A stretch of 64,000 bases of DNA from Prevotella sp. E9-3 (GCF_022024015.1 NZ_CP091786.1:2480001-2544000), one strand, 5' to 3'. Numbered from the stretch's first letter, positions 1 to 7,621 are shown. Notes: generated by a model from the letters alone, not told the origin. Program-made: numbers and translations.

Positions 1-789
1 ATACTTGTCAATGATAGCCTGTAGCAATGCCTGCTCATTCGTATCATAGTCTTCCTCACATGTAGGCTCTTTCAAAACAGGCTGCTCAATATCTAACTTT
101 TTGAATAGCCAATCACGATACTCCTTCACCACAAGGAAAGGTACACAGACAATGGTCTTGTCTTTATGCATGCCCATGCCTTCCTGGATGAGCCACTTAG
201 GAATGATGGCCGCATCGCCACTGCTCAGATAGATACCGTTCTGATCCATACCTGCCAATTCATTATAACTGTAGCGCAACACAGCCTCCGAATAGATTCC
301 ACTATCAAAATAGCGCTTTGCCAAAGGCTTCATACGAGTCTCATCGCCCTTCATGGCCAGATAGCACACCCAGCGGTCGTAGTCGAAAAACTGCATCTCA
401 GCAGGCAACTTAGCCAGCGCAGCCTCAGCATATTTGTCACCATCCGTCTCGCCGGTTCCATGACCGCTGACAATGGCGCTATAGGCACAATAATTATAGG
501 TATAAGTGTCGGGGATGGCCTCTCCCATCTCGCGAATAACCTGTTGCGCCGTTGTGTCATTTTGGTTAAACCATAGCATATAGCGGGCTGCATGGTAGTA
601 GTTCATCCATGCCTCTTCGTTGGAAGGGTCTTTCTCGATCACGTTTTTCCAAGCCTCTTTCTGTTCCACATACCATACGAAGTCTTTCTCTGTCACGATG
701 GGACTCTCCACGCGCACGGCCCGCTGCTGAGCCGAGATATGAAGACTGAATGCCACAAAGGCGGCCAACAATATATTTTTTCGTTTCAT
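1..789 (-). CDS. Secreted hypothetical protein (3' end outside window)
   Basis: The reading frame is open from an ATG at 789 to the window edge, 263 residues. The first 21 residues are a signal peptide (MKRK, then a hydrophobic run ending HISAQ), so the protein should be exported. The mature part begins with a helical stretch of the kind seen in TPR proteins of Bacteroidales: a motif like WxNYYxAARYM, then blocks rich in A, Y and E that repeat about every 35 residues. No catalytic motif is visible in the part present. It probably acts in the periplasm or at the cell surface. The 140 bases upstream hold no other gene. Function is unknown; the TPR-like reading is an inference from pattern only. 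Confidence 0.75.
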   Translation of the reverse strand, partial: MKRKNILLAAFVAFSLHISAQQRAVRVESPIVTEKDFVWYVEQKEAWKNVIEKDPSNEEAWMNYYHAARYMLWFNQNDTTAQQVIREMGEAIPDTYTYNYCAYSAIVSGHGTGETDGDKYAEAALAKLPAEMQFFDYDRWVCYLAMKGDETRMKPLAKRYFDSGIYSEAVLRYSYNELAGMDQNGIYLSSGDAAIIPKWLIQEGMGMHKDKTIVCVPFLVVKEYRDWLFKKLDIEQPVLKEPTCEEDYDTNEQALLQAIIDKY

Positions 790-930
790 TGTTATTTCTT
801 TTTTTATTCAACGTTTTTGATGTACTGTTATTGCGCAACACATCTATGCATACACCGAAGAATAAAAAACGTTCAAAGAAATAAACTTTTTTTACAAATA
901 TCGAGTAGATTGGCTATCGTTTGTTTTCTT

Positions 931-1542
931 TCAGGGCAGAAGTCCTACTGAAGAAAACATCTTCCTATAACACTCCACCTTCTTATCAAAAGCCAGAGGA
1001 TAGGCACGGGATGAGGACGGAAGACGATATAGGGAAATATTGGTGAGGGGAGTTGATACAAAAGTGTTGACTTTGGGAATTTCAGGAATGCCAAGCGAAG
1101 CACAGATGGTTTCGGTGGCTTTTTCGCCTGTGGTGACGATAGCGCGAAGATGGGGCAGTTTTGCAATAAGTACACGGATGTCTGTAGGCTCTACCACTTC
1201 CAGAAACTTATCGGAGGCATTGTCCTTCAGACGGCGTACAGCCGTGGCGGTATCAAAGAATGCGAGACCCTTTTCTTGGCAGAAAGCCACTACCTCTTCT
1301 ATCTTAAAGCGCTTAGCTTCCATATCAACAAAGTGGTTTTTGTCGCCAAAGAATATCTGTCCTTCGATGCGCCAGTGGTCATTGATAAAGTTAGGATAAT
1401 AAAAGTCCATACACCACCGTTTGCGCTGGGGTGGAAAACTGCCCAAGAACAGCACCCTCGCATTCTCAGGCAGGAAAGGCCGCAATGGATGGTACTCCAC
1501 ACCATCACCGCTCCGCAAAATATTATCCGTATTTAACCACAT
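931..1542 (-). CDS. Uracil-DNA glycosylase superfamily protein
   Basis: A 203-residue soluble protein. The segment VLFLGSFPP near residues 30-37 followed by an aromatic-rich stretch (FYYPNFINDHWRI) has the form of the uracil-binding loop of the glycosylase superfamily. A second conserved part, around residue 135, reads RAIVTTGEKATE, as in the strand and helix that carry the late motif. Members remove uracil or related lesions from DNA. Neighbours are also repair genes (AlkD-like, MGMT-like), which fits. It is shorter than UNG (about 220 residues) and closer in style to the small mismatch-specific or family-4-like enzymes. The exact substrate cannot be given from sequence. Confidence 0.7.
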   Translation of the reverse strand: MWLNTDNILRSGDGVEYHPLRPFLPENARVLFLGSFPPQRKRWCMDFYYPNFINDHWRIEGQIFFGDKNHFVDMEAKRFKIEEVVAFCQEKGLAFFDTATAVRRLKDNASDKFLEVVEPTDIRVLIAKLPHLRAIVTTGEKATETICASLGIPEIPKVNTFVSTPLTNISLYRLPSSSRAYPLAFDKKVECYRKMFSSVGLLP

Positions 1543-1548
1543 ATCACA

Positions 1549-1676
1549 TCAATTGTCCGCTCGGCTCGTCCAAGAATTCTCCGCTCGGCTTCGCCGCTTG
1601 GCTCGTCCAAGAATTCTCAATTATCAATTGTCAATTATCAATTATCAATTATCAATTATCAATTATCAATTGTCAA
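1549..1676. repeat. Intergenic AT-rich tandem repeat with two GC-rich hairpin units
   Basis: About 60 bases are built from the alternating units CAATTATCAATT and CAATTGTCAATT. Next to them sit two copies of a GC-richer unit containing CGCTCGGCT and CGTCCAAGAATTCTC; the second copy holds the small palindrome CGGCTTCGCCG. The array ends just inside the 3' end of the AlkD-like gene. The same AT-rich family recurs at 2437, 2823, 3352 and 20256. Confidence 0.85.
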
Positions 1677-2440
1677 TTCTCCAACCACTTTCTCCGTTCC
1701 TTTTCGCTCATCTTCTCGATAGCATAGCGAAGCATCGTGCGGGGCATCTCATGCACATGCTGTTGCAGAAAGTCGCGAAGCAAATCCATCGAGCATCGCT
1801 TCCCCATCTCTCTGAGCATCCACCCCACAGCCTTATGCATCAGATCATGCGGATGGTGCAGATGTATCTCCGCATAGCGCAAACACCACGAGGGGTCTCC
1901 CATCTGCGAAGTCTTCCACGTACAAACAATACTCATTCGCTGTTTCCACAGATTATCGCTTGCCGCCAACTCATCAAGCATCTGACGTTTCCAGTCTTCC
2001 CCCTTTTGGGGGGATAAGAGGGAGGCGCCCAGTATCTTAGGTGCCGACAGATCCACCAAGTCCCAGTTATTCGCTCGCTCCGCATATTGCAGATACATCG
2101 CCAGAATCTCATCCCGCTGTTTGATAGCCTCCGCATCATTCGCCAATCGCTTGGTGGCTAACTTCTCAAATTTCGCCACCAGAATCAGCAATCCGCAAAG
2201 CCTCACCTCATGCCATTTCGACATTAGCAGTACAGGAATCTCGCTTAAGGGAAAGTCCTTCCAGATGTTCTTCACCACCTCTCTCGTCTGTGGCACTTTC
2301 AGTCCTAAGAACTCATCGCCTTCACCATACTCACCTGGTCCCGTCTTAAAGAACCCCATGAGTACCTTCCGCTGCTCCTCATTCCGCAGCGACTCCATAT
2401 AGCTTATGATTTCCTTAGCCTTCATTATTTTAATTGTCAA
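1673..2440 (-). CDS. DNA alkylation repair protein, AlkD-like HEAT-repeat
   Basis: A 255-residue all-helical protein. The line LKVPQTREVVKNIWKDF near residue 48 and the later repeated helix pairs (LLMSKWHEVRLCGLLILV; WDLVDLSAPKILG) match AlkD/AlkC-like HEAT-repeat glycosylases, which bind and excise 3-methyl and 7-methyl purines. The segment NNWDLVDLSAP holds the Trp and Asp typical of the DNA-lesion face. The start chosen lies just after an AT-rich repeat; a start four codons later (MKAKEIISYM) is equally possible. The last codons (LEN) run into the neighbouring repeat array, so the C-terminus may be altered. Neighbours with MGMT-like and glycosylase genes support a repair role. Confidence 0.85.
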   Translation of the reverse strand: MTIKIMKAKEIISYMESLRNEEQRKVLMGFFKTGPGEYGEGDEFLGLKVPQTREVVKNIWKDFPLSEIPVLLMSKWHEVRLCGLLILVAKFEKLATKRLANDAEAIKQRDEILAMYLQYAERANNWDLVDLSAPKILGASLLSPQKGEDWKRQMLDELAASDNLWKQRMSIVCTWKTSQMGDPSWCLRYAEIHLHHPHDLMHKAVGWMLREMGKRCSMDLLRDFLQQHVHEMPRTMLRYAIEKMSEKERRKWLEN

Positions 2441-2463
2441 TTATCAATTGTCAATTCTCAATT
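2437..2463. repeat. AT-rich intergenic repeat (CAATTATCAATT family)
   Basis: A short array of CAATTATCAATTGTCAATT units sits between the AlkD-like gene and the four-helix protein gene. It belongs to the same family as the arrays at 1549, 2823, 3352 and 20256. Confidence 0.8.
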
Positions 2464-2822
2464 ATTTTTTTATCGCCTGTCGCTTTGAGTTTTTTTATTA
2501 TTGAAGTAAGTAACTTAATGAGTTCAGCACAATCCGAATTGACAGACTCATACTGTGTGTCATCCAAATAATTTGTTGCATGAAGGAGGTCAAGCCAATA
2601 TTCTGTTTCATCAGCCTCTTTCAATGCGATATTCAGTTTATTCAAGAAGTCCATACGCGATTGAGCATTTTTGCTTTCACGAGTATTCGCTCCTATACTT
2701 GTACCACATCGAAGTAATTGCTTCGACATGACATATTCGTTTTTTTGCTCTGTCAGGAATTTATAACATCCTACAATACGAATAGCAAAATCCCTACTTT
2801 TAATTTGAATCGCATTCGCCAT
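2451..2822 (-). CDS. Four-helix bundle protein, S23/IVP family
   Basis: A protein of about 123 residues, if the start is the ATG at 2822 (MANAIQIKS); an in-frame ATG nine bases upstream exists. Hallmarks of the family are KSRDFAIRIVGCYKFL near the N-terminus, LLRCGTSIGANTRES in the middle and KLNIALKEADETEYWLDLL after it. Members form pentameric four-helix bundles; they were first found in intervening sequences of 23S rRNA genes but are widespread as orphan genes in Bacteroidetes, where their role is unknown. Both ends of this gene touch AT-rich repeats. A second, different member lies at 21824 inside the polysaccharide locus. Confidence 0.85.
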   Translation of the reverse strand: MANAIQIKSRDFAIRIVGCYKFLTEQKNEYVMSKQLLRCGTSIGANTRESKNAQSRMDFLNKLNIALKEADETEYWLDLLHATNYLDDTQYESVNSDCAELIKLLTSIIKKLKATGDKKIIEN

Positions 2823-2902
2823 AATTATCAATTGTCAATTCTCAATTATCAATTCTCAATTCTCAATTATCAATTCTCAATTATCAATTGTCAATTCTCA
2901 AA
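2823..2902. repeat. AT-rich intergenic repeat array
   Basis: About 80 bases of tandem CAATTATCAATT / CAATTCTCAATT / CAATTGTCAATT units fill the space between the four-helix gene and bcp and run into the last codons of bcp (end RIDN). It is the largest array of this family in the window. Confidence 0.85.
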
Positions 2903-3342
2903 ATTTGCTCCGCATGCTCTTTGGTTTTCACTTGCTTGCCAGCGAAGATCCGCTCAATGACACCCTCCTCATTGAGGATAAAGGTGGTGCGAATAGTTCC
3001 CATGGTCTTCTTGCCGTACATATTCTTCTCGCCCCAGGCACCCATGGCTTCTAACAGCTCGTGATTGATGTCAGCAATCAGTGGAAACGGCAGTTGGTGC
3101 TTCTCCTTGAACTTCACATGCGAAGCAGCAGAGTCCTTACTCACACCAACGACCTCATAGCCTTTGCCCTGCAACTCACTATAATGGTCGCGCAGGCTGC
3201 AAGCCTCAGCCGTACACCCGCTCGTATTGTCCTTCGGATAGAAATACAACACCAGTTTCCTACCCTTGTAATCACTCAGACGGATATCCCGTCCCTGTTC
3301 GTCCTTGCCCAGAATCTCGGGCGCCTTATCACCTATATTCAT
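2884..3342 (-). CDS. bcp: Thiol peroxidase, BCP-type peroxiredoxin
   Basis: A 152-residue peroxiredoxin that reduces hydrogen peroxide and organic hydroperoxides with electrons from thioredoxin, in the cytoplasm. The active-site stretch YPKDNTSGCTAEACSLRD places the peroxidatic Cys at residue 43 and a second Cys at 48, the CxxxxC spacing of atypical two-Cys BCP enzymes. The length and the late motif GTIRTTFILNEEG are normal for the family. The final residues (LRIDN) are partly encoded by the adjacent AT-rich repeat, which suggests that the stop codon has been supplied by the repeat. It lies among other damage-response genes on the same strand. Confidence 0.95.
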   Translation of the reverse strand: MNIGDKAPEILGKDEQGRDIRLSDYKGRKLVLYFYPKDNTSGCTAEACSLRDHYSELQGKGYEVVGVSKDSAASHVKFKEKHQLPFPLIADINHELLEAMGAWGEKNMYGKKTMGTIRTTFILNEEGVIERIFAGKQVKTKEHAEQILRIDN

Positions 3343-3351
3343 ATCAATAAT

Positions 3352-3413
3352 AATTTTTCAATTATCAATTATCAATTGTCAATTATCAATTATCAATTGT
3401 CAATTATCAATTC
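3352..3413. repeat. AT-rich intergenic repeat array
   Basis: Tandem CAATTATCAATT and CAATTGTCAATT units between bcp and the MGMT-like gene. The stop codon of the MGMT-like gene (protein end LIIDN) lies inside the array, as with bcp. Confidence 0.85.
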
Positions 3414-3734
3414 CCAAAGGAACCTACTCATATCCACATGCCCATTGGCTTTAAATCGAACGCCCTCTTCCTCCAATAACTCCCGTTGCTTACTCCACCC
3501 AGGAGCCGTGCGTCCTTCTTTATTCACCACCCGATGACAGGGCAACTTTTCTGCTTCAGGGGAGTACCTCAGCGTCCGCCCTACCATCCTCGAATGACTT
3601 GGCCATCCCGCCAGCGCAGCGATATGCCCATACGTGGTCACCTTACCACGAGGAATCTGACTCACGATGTTCAGCACATCCTCACCAAACATCCTAGCCT
3701 CTTGCGCCGTCATCTTATCGGGATAGTCCTTCAT
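3393..3734 (-). CDS. MGMT-family alkyltransferase C-terminal-domain protein
   Basis: A 113-residue protein made only of the DNA-binding, methyl-accepting domain of O6-methylguanine-DNA methyltransferase. It has the helix-turn-helix part PRGKVTTYGHIAALAG and the arginine-finger region RMVGRTLRYSP. The active-site motif is PCHRVV with Cys at residue 66. Alkyltransferase-like (Atl) proteins of this size usually have Trp in place of that Cys, so this one keeps the methyl-accepting residue although it lacks the N-terminal domain of Ada or Ogt. It may repair alkylated bases itself or flag them for excision repair. It sits with AlkD-like and glycosylase genes. Confidence 0.85.
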   Translation of the reverse strand: MKDYPDKMTAQEARMFGEDVLNIVSQIPRGKVTTYGHIAALAGWPSHSRMVGRTLRYSPEAEKLPCHRVVNKEGRTAPGWSKQRELLEEEGVRFKANGHVDMSRFLWELIIDN

Positions 3735-3827
3735 TCCTTTTTGAATATATGTTGCTGCAAAAATAACAAGAAATTTGCAAAACTTATCAGAAAACCGACT
3801 TTTTCTTCATGAACCTCCATAAACGAG

Positions 3828-3950
3828 ACATCCCCCGACTCAGCTCATGAAAAGCCGAATCGGGGGATGCCCATATATTCCTTATTTACTGATACCTAGC
3901 AGCGGTGACCTTCCTGTCAATAATCTGCCAAAGTGCTGCAAGATGATTTC
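3828..3950. repeat. Duplicated sod 3' end with hairpin (left copy)
   Basis: On the minus strand, bases from about 3950 to 3889 translate in a frame other than that of the VirE-like gene as HLAALWQIIDRKVTAARYQ and stop. The real sod gene at 6956 ends HLATLWQIIDWNVIAVRY. Just beyond lies a hairpin with perfect arms ATCCCCCGA / TCGGGGGAT (3830-3868) followed by GCCCATATAT. The same hairpin and tail occur downstream of sod at 6809-6890. The two segments are therefore diverged direct repeats bracketing 3.9-6.8 kb. The hairpin may also act as terminator for the minus-strand gene above it. Confidence 0.8.
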
Positions 3951-5180
3951 CGAGATGCCGCCAGTCATCGAGCTACGCAACTCGGAGGGGAACCCGCGAT
4001 AGTAGGTCTGACCTGCGTGGGACTTGCCTTCAAAGCCGAGCTCCTTGAGGACAATACCAAGATGGACCTTCGTGCTGTGATCATTTTTGATAGAGGGATA
4101 CTCCCGCCTTACGAGGTCTAATATCTCGCTACTTTTCATTCGTATTCCCTTCTCATTTTCTTTGGGCTTGCGGATGCACACTTCGAGCACCTCTGCGATG
4201 TCTTTCTGATCCATGTAGTTGAGGTTCAACTGCTGGATGCGCTCCACCTGGGCATTATTATACCAATAAGGTGATTTCAATTCACGAATCTCATAGAGCA
4301 CCTGAGCATAGAGCTGTTCGTAGTCGATGTCGCCAGTATTGTCGATGTACTTACCCTCTGGAATGGAGAGACAGATATAGCGTCGGCTACCCGTGACATC
4401 TGAAAGAGGATGGGGATTATTTGTCGTTGCAACGAACGAGGCATAACGGGGACGGTCGTCCTGCGAGGCTCCAAAGATAGTACGTCCGTTCACTTTACTC
4501 TTTGAGAGAGTCTGCTTCAGGGAAGCTTGCTGACTGGGACGGATGGCATCGAACTCATCAAGGTTGACGATGAGATTGTTGGTCAGCGCCATCTCCTTGT
4601 CGAACTTGTTGGAGAGGTTCAGATGATCCAGGAAATACTCGCGCAGCTCAGTTGGCAAGAGACGGGCCATGAAAGTAGTTTTCCCACATCCCTGCGCACC
4701 TATTAAAGTAGGTACACATTCATTTCCATGCATGGTGTCCATCTGAAGCCAATGAGCAACGGCTGAGCGAAGCCAAACCGAAAGGAACTCCATCTGTTCG
4801 GAAGTGGTGCCAGGGATTCGTCCAAAAAGCTGGGCAACATGATTCGTACCGTCCCATTTGGGCAGACGATTAAGATAACTGCTGATGGGGTTGAACGTCT
4901 CGATCTCATCAGACTGCACATACTCCGTAATGTCCGTTCTGGGACTTCCTTTCTCGCAGATTTGCTCTCGCTTGGCTCGGATAATGATTGAATTGAGCGC
5001 CTTGGTTGTAAGGATGCGCCACCCAGGCATCCCTTCAGCAGGCAGGGTCGCAAACTCTACCTTTCCGCTCAGCACATTGAAACGGAAAAGGTAATTGTCT
5101 TTCAGAAACTGCTCAACGGCAAGTGTTCCTTCCAGTGAAGCATTCATCGCCTCACCATGAATAGTAAGATTTTTACTCAT
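3882..5180 (-). CDS. VirE-like P-loop ATPase (primase-helicase type)
   Basis: A 432-residue protein of the virulence-associated E family. It has Walker A GAQGCGKT at residues 161-168, Walker B LIVNLDEFD near 203-211, and a sensor-like stretch ASFVATTNNPHPLSD. Such ATPases are superfamily-3-like helicases, usually phage or plasmid replication proteins, and also occur as solitary Bacteroidales genes. The N-terminal 100 residues are the accessory region; a primase active site is not visible. The gene should end near residue 405 (YYRGFP). Its last 25 or so residues read the duplicated sod 3' end in the wrong frame, so the C-terminus is chimeric. A promoter lies about 75 bases upstream. Confidence 0.85.
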   Translation of the reverse strand: MSKNLTIHGEAMNASLEGTLAVEQFLKDNYLFRFNVLSGKVEFATLPAEGMPGWRILTTKALNSIIIRAKREQICEKGSPRTDITEYVQSDEIETFNPISSYLNRLPKWDGTNHVAQLFGRIPGTTSEQMEFLSVWLRSAVAHWLQMDTMHGNECVPTLIGAQGCGKTTFMARLLPTELREYFLDHLNLSNKFDKEMALTNNLIVNLDEFDAIRPSQQASLKQTLSKSKVNGRTIFGASQDDRPRYASFVATTNNPHPLSDVTGSRRYICLSIPEGKYIDNTGDIDYEQLYAQVLYEIRELKSPYWYNNAQVERIQQLNLNYMDQKDIAEVLEVCIRKPKENEKGIRMKSSEILDLVRREYPSIKNDHSTKVHLGIVLKELGFEGKSHAGQTYYRGFPSELRSSMTGGISEIILQHFGRLLTGRSPLLGISK

Positions 5181-5237
5181 GATAAATAAAGATTTTAGTG
5201 GGTATTTTTCAGGCGAAGATTAACTTATGGGTGTTTC

Positions 5238-5573
5238 TCATAGTATCAAGCCTTTATCAATTGCAAAGGTACAAGATTTTTTGCTGCGAAACAAAAGTTT
5301 CGTTGAATATGGTACGTTTTTTAAGTTATTATAGAAATTGTTGGGAGGAGCCTCAGGGTAAGTGATGAGGGTAAGAGTGCCACGGGGACAGGTCAGCGAC
5401 ATCCATTTTCCGCAGGGTTTCCCGTCGTCATTATACCGCACTCGCATTCTGTCGAGAGTATTAATGAACTGCCAGCAATCCTCTTCGTCCTCAAAGATAT
5501 TCTGATGATTAATGCCACGCATCATCACATGAAATATCCCAGTACCAGATTCTATCCTTGCCCTACGTGGCAT
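5238..5573 (-). pseudogene. REP-associated tyrosine transposase, 5' fragment
   Basis: The first 50 or so residues (MPRRARIESGTGIFHVMMRG, then INHQNIFEDEEDCWQFI) match the N-terminus of Y1/RAYT transposases, which recognise REP palindromes. The HUH motif and catalytic Tyr that should follow are missing. After about residue 55 the frame runs into unrelated DNA, including a copy of a GGGGACAGGT-type repeat and the VirE-like promoter. It is a truncated gene and cannot code an active enzyme. Partner-like repeats lie at 6580-6735. Confidence 0.75.
5264..5295 (-). promoter_or_regulatory. Bacteroidetes-type promoter with palindrome
   Basis: On the minus strand, TTTG (5292-5295), a 20-base spacer and TACCTTTG (5264-5271) fit the -33/-7 consensus of the Bacteroidetes primary sigma factor. 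The start point would be about 75 bases before the VirE-like ATG at 5180. A perfect palindrome, CGAAAC TTTT GTTTCG, spans the -33 box and could be an operator. The motifs are seen; the regulatory role is inferred. Confidence 0.65.
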
Positions 5574-5585
5574 GATATGACAATC

Positions 5586-6449
5586 TCAATCTTCGTTATT
5601 CTCCTCTTCCGGCAGCGCCTGTACATCCCCTGCTGGTGGCAAGTAGTCCGCCGCCTTAGCAGAAGAAATCACCGAGTGACCTACTCGCTGCTCCAGTTGC
5701 TTACGAGCATCACCTGCTATCTTGCTGCCTTCACGAGCCACAGCCGCACTTTGACGGAAACCCTTCGGATTCTTTGATTTGCTAATCTCAGTAACCGAAG
5801 CCTCTGCAAGCGTATTCAGCGCCAACTCAATGTTGGTCATGTTATCCCGCAGATTCTCCTTTTTCAATCCCTTATAGTGTTTGTACTGTCTGGTAGTCTT
5901 ACCACTCCAGCCCTGTGTAATAATGTCGGTAAGCGAAGCATACTGCTGACCTTCCTTCACACCAGCTCTGTCCCATTCATCCGTCAATTCCTTACGAACC
6001 TCGATGCTACGCAATCGCTGGTTAATCCATTTGTCACTATATCCCAGCCTTCGGTAATCAGCGTATGCCTGTTCAAAGTTCAGTTCCGGGTCTTGCATCT
6101 GGTCGATACGCTGTGCAGCAACTTCTGCCATCCACTGCTTGAACGGCTCAGCCTTCTTCGAAGGGATACTCTGGATAATGCGGAACACGCCCTCCATCGT
6201 AGCAGCCTGCGTGTTGTAATACTTGCCATCCGTTGCCTGCATTCGAGTGGGGGTACAAATTGTACCCCACCTGGCATCAAGTTCAGGATCTCGCTTTCGC
6301 ATCTTCTTGATATACTGCTTGACATCTACACTATCCGTCAGAACCTCAACTACATCTGTCACGCTAAAGAACCATTCCTGTAGTTCATCATTCCACACGG
6401 TACGAACCTTCTTCTCTTCAAATAACTGTATCTGATGCTTCTGTGTCAT
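5586..6449 (-). CDS. Bro-N domain protein, phage antirepressor / DinD-like
   Basis: A 287-residue soluble protein. Residues 1-110 are a Bro-N domain: FEEKKVRTVWNDELQEWFFS, then VTDVVEVLTDS and a central VFRIIQSIPSKKAEPFKQW. The part after residue 120 (ELNFEQAYADYRRLGYSDKW, RQYKHYKGL) matches the C-terminal region of DinD-type proteins. Such proteins are phage antirepressors or DNA-damage-inducible regulators that act through RecA or a repressor. The setting, next to a VirE-like ATPase and a broken transposase between duplicated sod ends, suggests a phage- or island-derived gene. Its own partner is not visible. Confidence 0.8.
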   Translation of the reverse strand: MTQKHQIQLFEEKKVRTVWNDELQEWFFSVTDVVEVLTDSVDVKQYIKKMRKRDPELDARWGTICTPTRMQATDGKYYNTQAATMEGVFRIIQSIPSKKAEPFKQWMAEVAAQRIDQMQDPELNFEQAYADYRRLGYSDKWINQRLRSIEVRKELTDEWDRAGVKEGQQYASLTDIITQGWSGKTTRQYKHYKGLKKENLRDNMTNIELALNTLAEASVTEISKSKNPKGFRQSAAVAREGSKIAGDARKQLEQRVGHSVISSAKAADYLPPAGDVQALPEEENNED

Positions 6450-6579
6450 TTTTTAATCAAACTTATGCAAATACAACGATTATTCTTCGCAATTATTGTC
6501 CTAAGAAGCAATCATCCTGCAAAGCTTATTCCCTCATCTATACACATTTTTTTCAGGCACATAAAAGCGTGTATAGAAG

Positions 6580-6735
6580 TACCTGTCCCCCTGATTCCGC
6601 TTTGATTATAACTATGTAATTAGTTGAGAATTTGAAGAATTACACCATTTTTGATTTCTGATGCCGCAGACCTGTCCCCTGGCATCTTCAGGGTAAGTGA
6701 CGTGGGTAATGCTAGAGGAGTGTTGGGGGGAGTGT
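6580..6735. repeat. REP-like GGGGACAGGT sequences
   Basis: In the 500-base gap between the Bro-N gene and sod, ACCTGTCCCC occurs twice (about 6582 and 6669), followed by CTGATTCCGC in the first copy and by TCAGGGTAAGTGA in the second. An inverted copy, GGGGACAGGT, with the same CAGGGTAAGTGA neighbour lies at 5355-5394 inside the transposase fragment. These are the kind of palindromic sites moved or recognised by RAYT transposases. The rest of the gap, apart from the hairpin at 6809, shows no gene I can support. Confidence 0.6.
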
Positions 6736-6808
6736 TGGGAACATCAATCTTTAGATTTTATCGGGGGATTGAAAGAATTTGGGGTGAGTGTTGAGCGTTT
6801 TATAACAC

Positions 6809-6890
6809 ACATCCCCCAACTCAGTCCACGAAGAGGCCGATCATTAATCGCTTGCCTCAACAAGAACTGATCTGGGGGATGCCCATATAT
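6809..6890. repeat. Hairpin downstream of sod (right copy)
   Basis: The sequence starts ACATCCCCCAACTCAG and ends CTGGGGGATGCCCATATAT. The arms ATCCCCCA and TGGGGGAT can pair. It is a longer version (82 bases) of the 51-base element at 3828-3878. It lies downstream of sod and may be its transcription terminator, although no U-run follows. Confidence 0.7.
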
Positions 6891-6955
6891 CACTTGTGTT
6901 ATGAAGCCGTCCATCAACGACTCCACATCTTACTTCAGACATCAGGCTTCATACA

Positions 6956-7567
6956 TCATCCCTCATACCTAACTGCGATAACATTCCAATCGATGATTTG
7001 CCATAGCGTGGCGAGATGAGCAGCACGGCGGTTCTGATAATCCAGATAATACGCATGTTCCCAGACATCAAAGGTCAGCAAAGGTTTCAATCCCTTCACC
7101 ACAGGATTAGAAGCCCCCTGCTCCTGAGTGATAACCAAGTTGCCATCAGCATCTGCCGACAACCACACCCAGCCAGAGCCAAACAGTCCCACACCTTTAG
7201 CCTCAAACTCAGCCTTGAAAGCCTCAATGCTTCCCCACTGCTTCTCAATCTGCGCAGCGAGTGCCCCCTCAGGCTTCTGCTGAGCCTCACTGGCAGGTTT
7301 AAACTGCGTGAAATACAAGTTATGGTTCAGTATCTGTCCTGCATTATTAAAGACAGCTCCTTCACTATGAAGGACAAGTTCTTTAAGTACCTCGAGTTCT
7401 CCAAGACTCCCCTCGCTCTTCGGAGATGGGACAGGGGGAGAGGCTAATTTATTAAGATTATCAACGTAAGCCTGCAGATGCTTCCCATGATGGAACGACA
7501 ACGTCTGCGCACTGATCACAGGCTCCAGTGCCTCCATCGCATAAGGTAATTCAATTAGTGTAAACAT
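6956..7567 (-). CDS. sodB: Superoxide dismutase, Fe/Mn type
   Basis: A 203-residue enzyme that turns superoxide into oxygen and hydrogen peroxide in the cytoplasm. Metal ligands are visible: His26 in LSFHHGKHLQAYV, a His in GQILNHNLYF, and Asp and His in DVWEHAYYLDYQ. The fold is otherwise complete. Between NLNKL and SEGAVFNNAGQ the loop is Pro-rich (SPPVPSPKSEGSLGE) and about nine residues longer than in E. coli FeSOD; its DNA includes CTCCCCCTG ... CGAGGGGAG and AGTCTTGGAGAAC, which look like an inserted short repeat. Metal preference (Fe, Mn or either) cannot be set from this. The 3' end is duplicated at 3889-3950. Confidence 0.95.
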   Translation of the reverse strand: MFTLIELPYAMEALEPVISAQTLSFHHGKHLQAYVDNLNKLASPPVPSPKSEGSLGELEVLKELVLHSEGAVFNNAGQILNHNLYFTQFKPASEAQQKPEGALAAQIEKQWGSIEAFKAEFEAKGVGLFGSGWVWLSADADGNLVITQEQGASNPVVKGLKPLLTFDVWEHAYYLDYQNRRAAHLATLWQIIDWNVIAVRYEG

Positions 7568-7621
7568 AGACTATTGATTTTAAAATTAGTATTAAGTTTT
7601 TTGCAATTCCCTTTATATATC

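Noticed and set aside
592..951. 119-codon plus-strand frame at the left end
   Set aside because: Antisense to the partial secreted protein, Cys/Phe-rich composition typical of a shadow frame.
1421..2017. Plus-strand frame of 198 codons across the AT-rich repeat
   Set aside because: It is antisense to the glycosylase and AlkD-like genes and translates the repeat as NYQLSIINYQLSI; a by-product of the tandem array.
1549..3413. Arrays of CAATTATCAATT as CRISPR
   Set aside because: The units are 12 bases without spacers; simple tandem repeats.
6744..6926. 60-codon minus-strand frame before the sod hairpin
   Set aside because: It runs through the hairpin element and repeat DNA, has no ribosome site or similarity to a known family.
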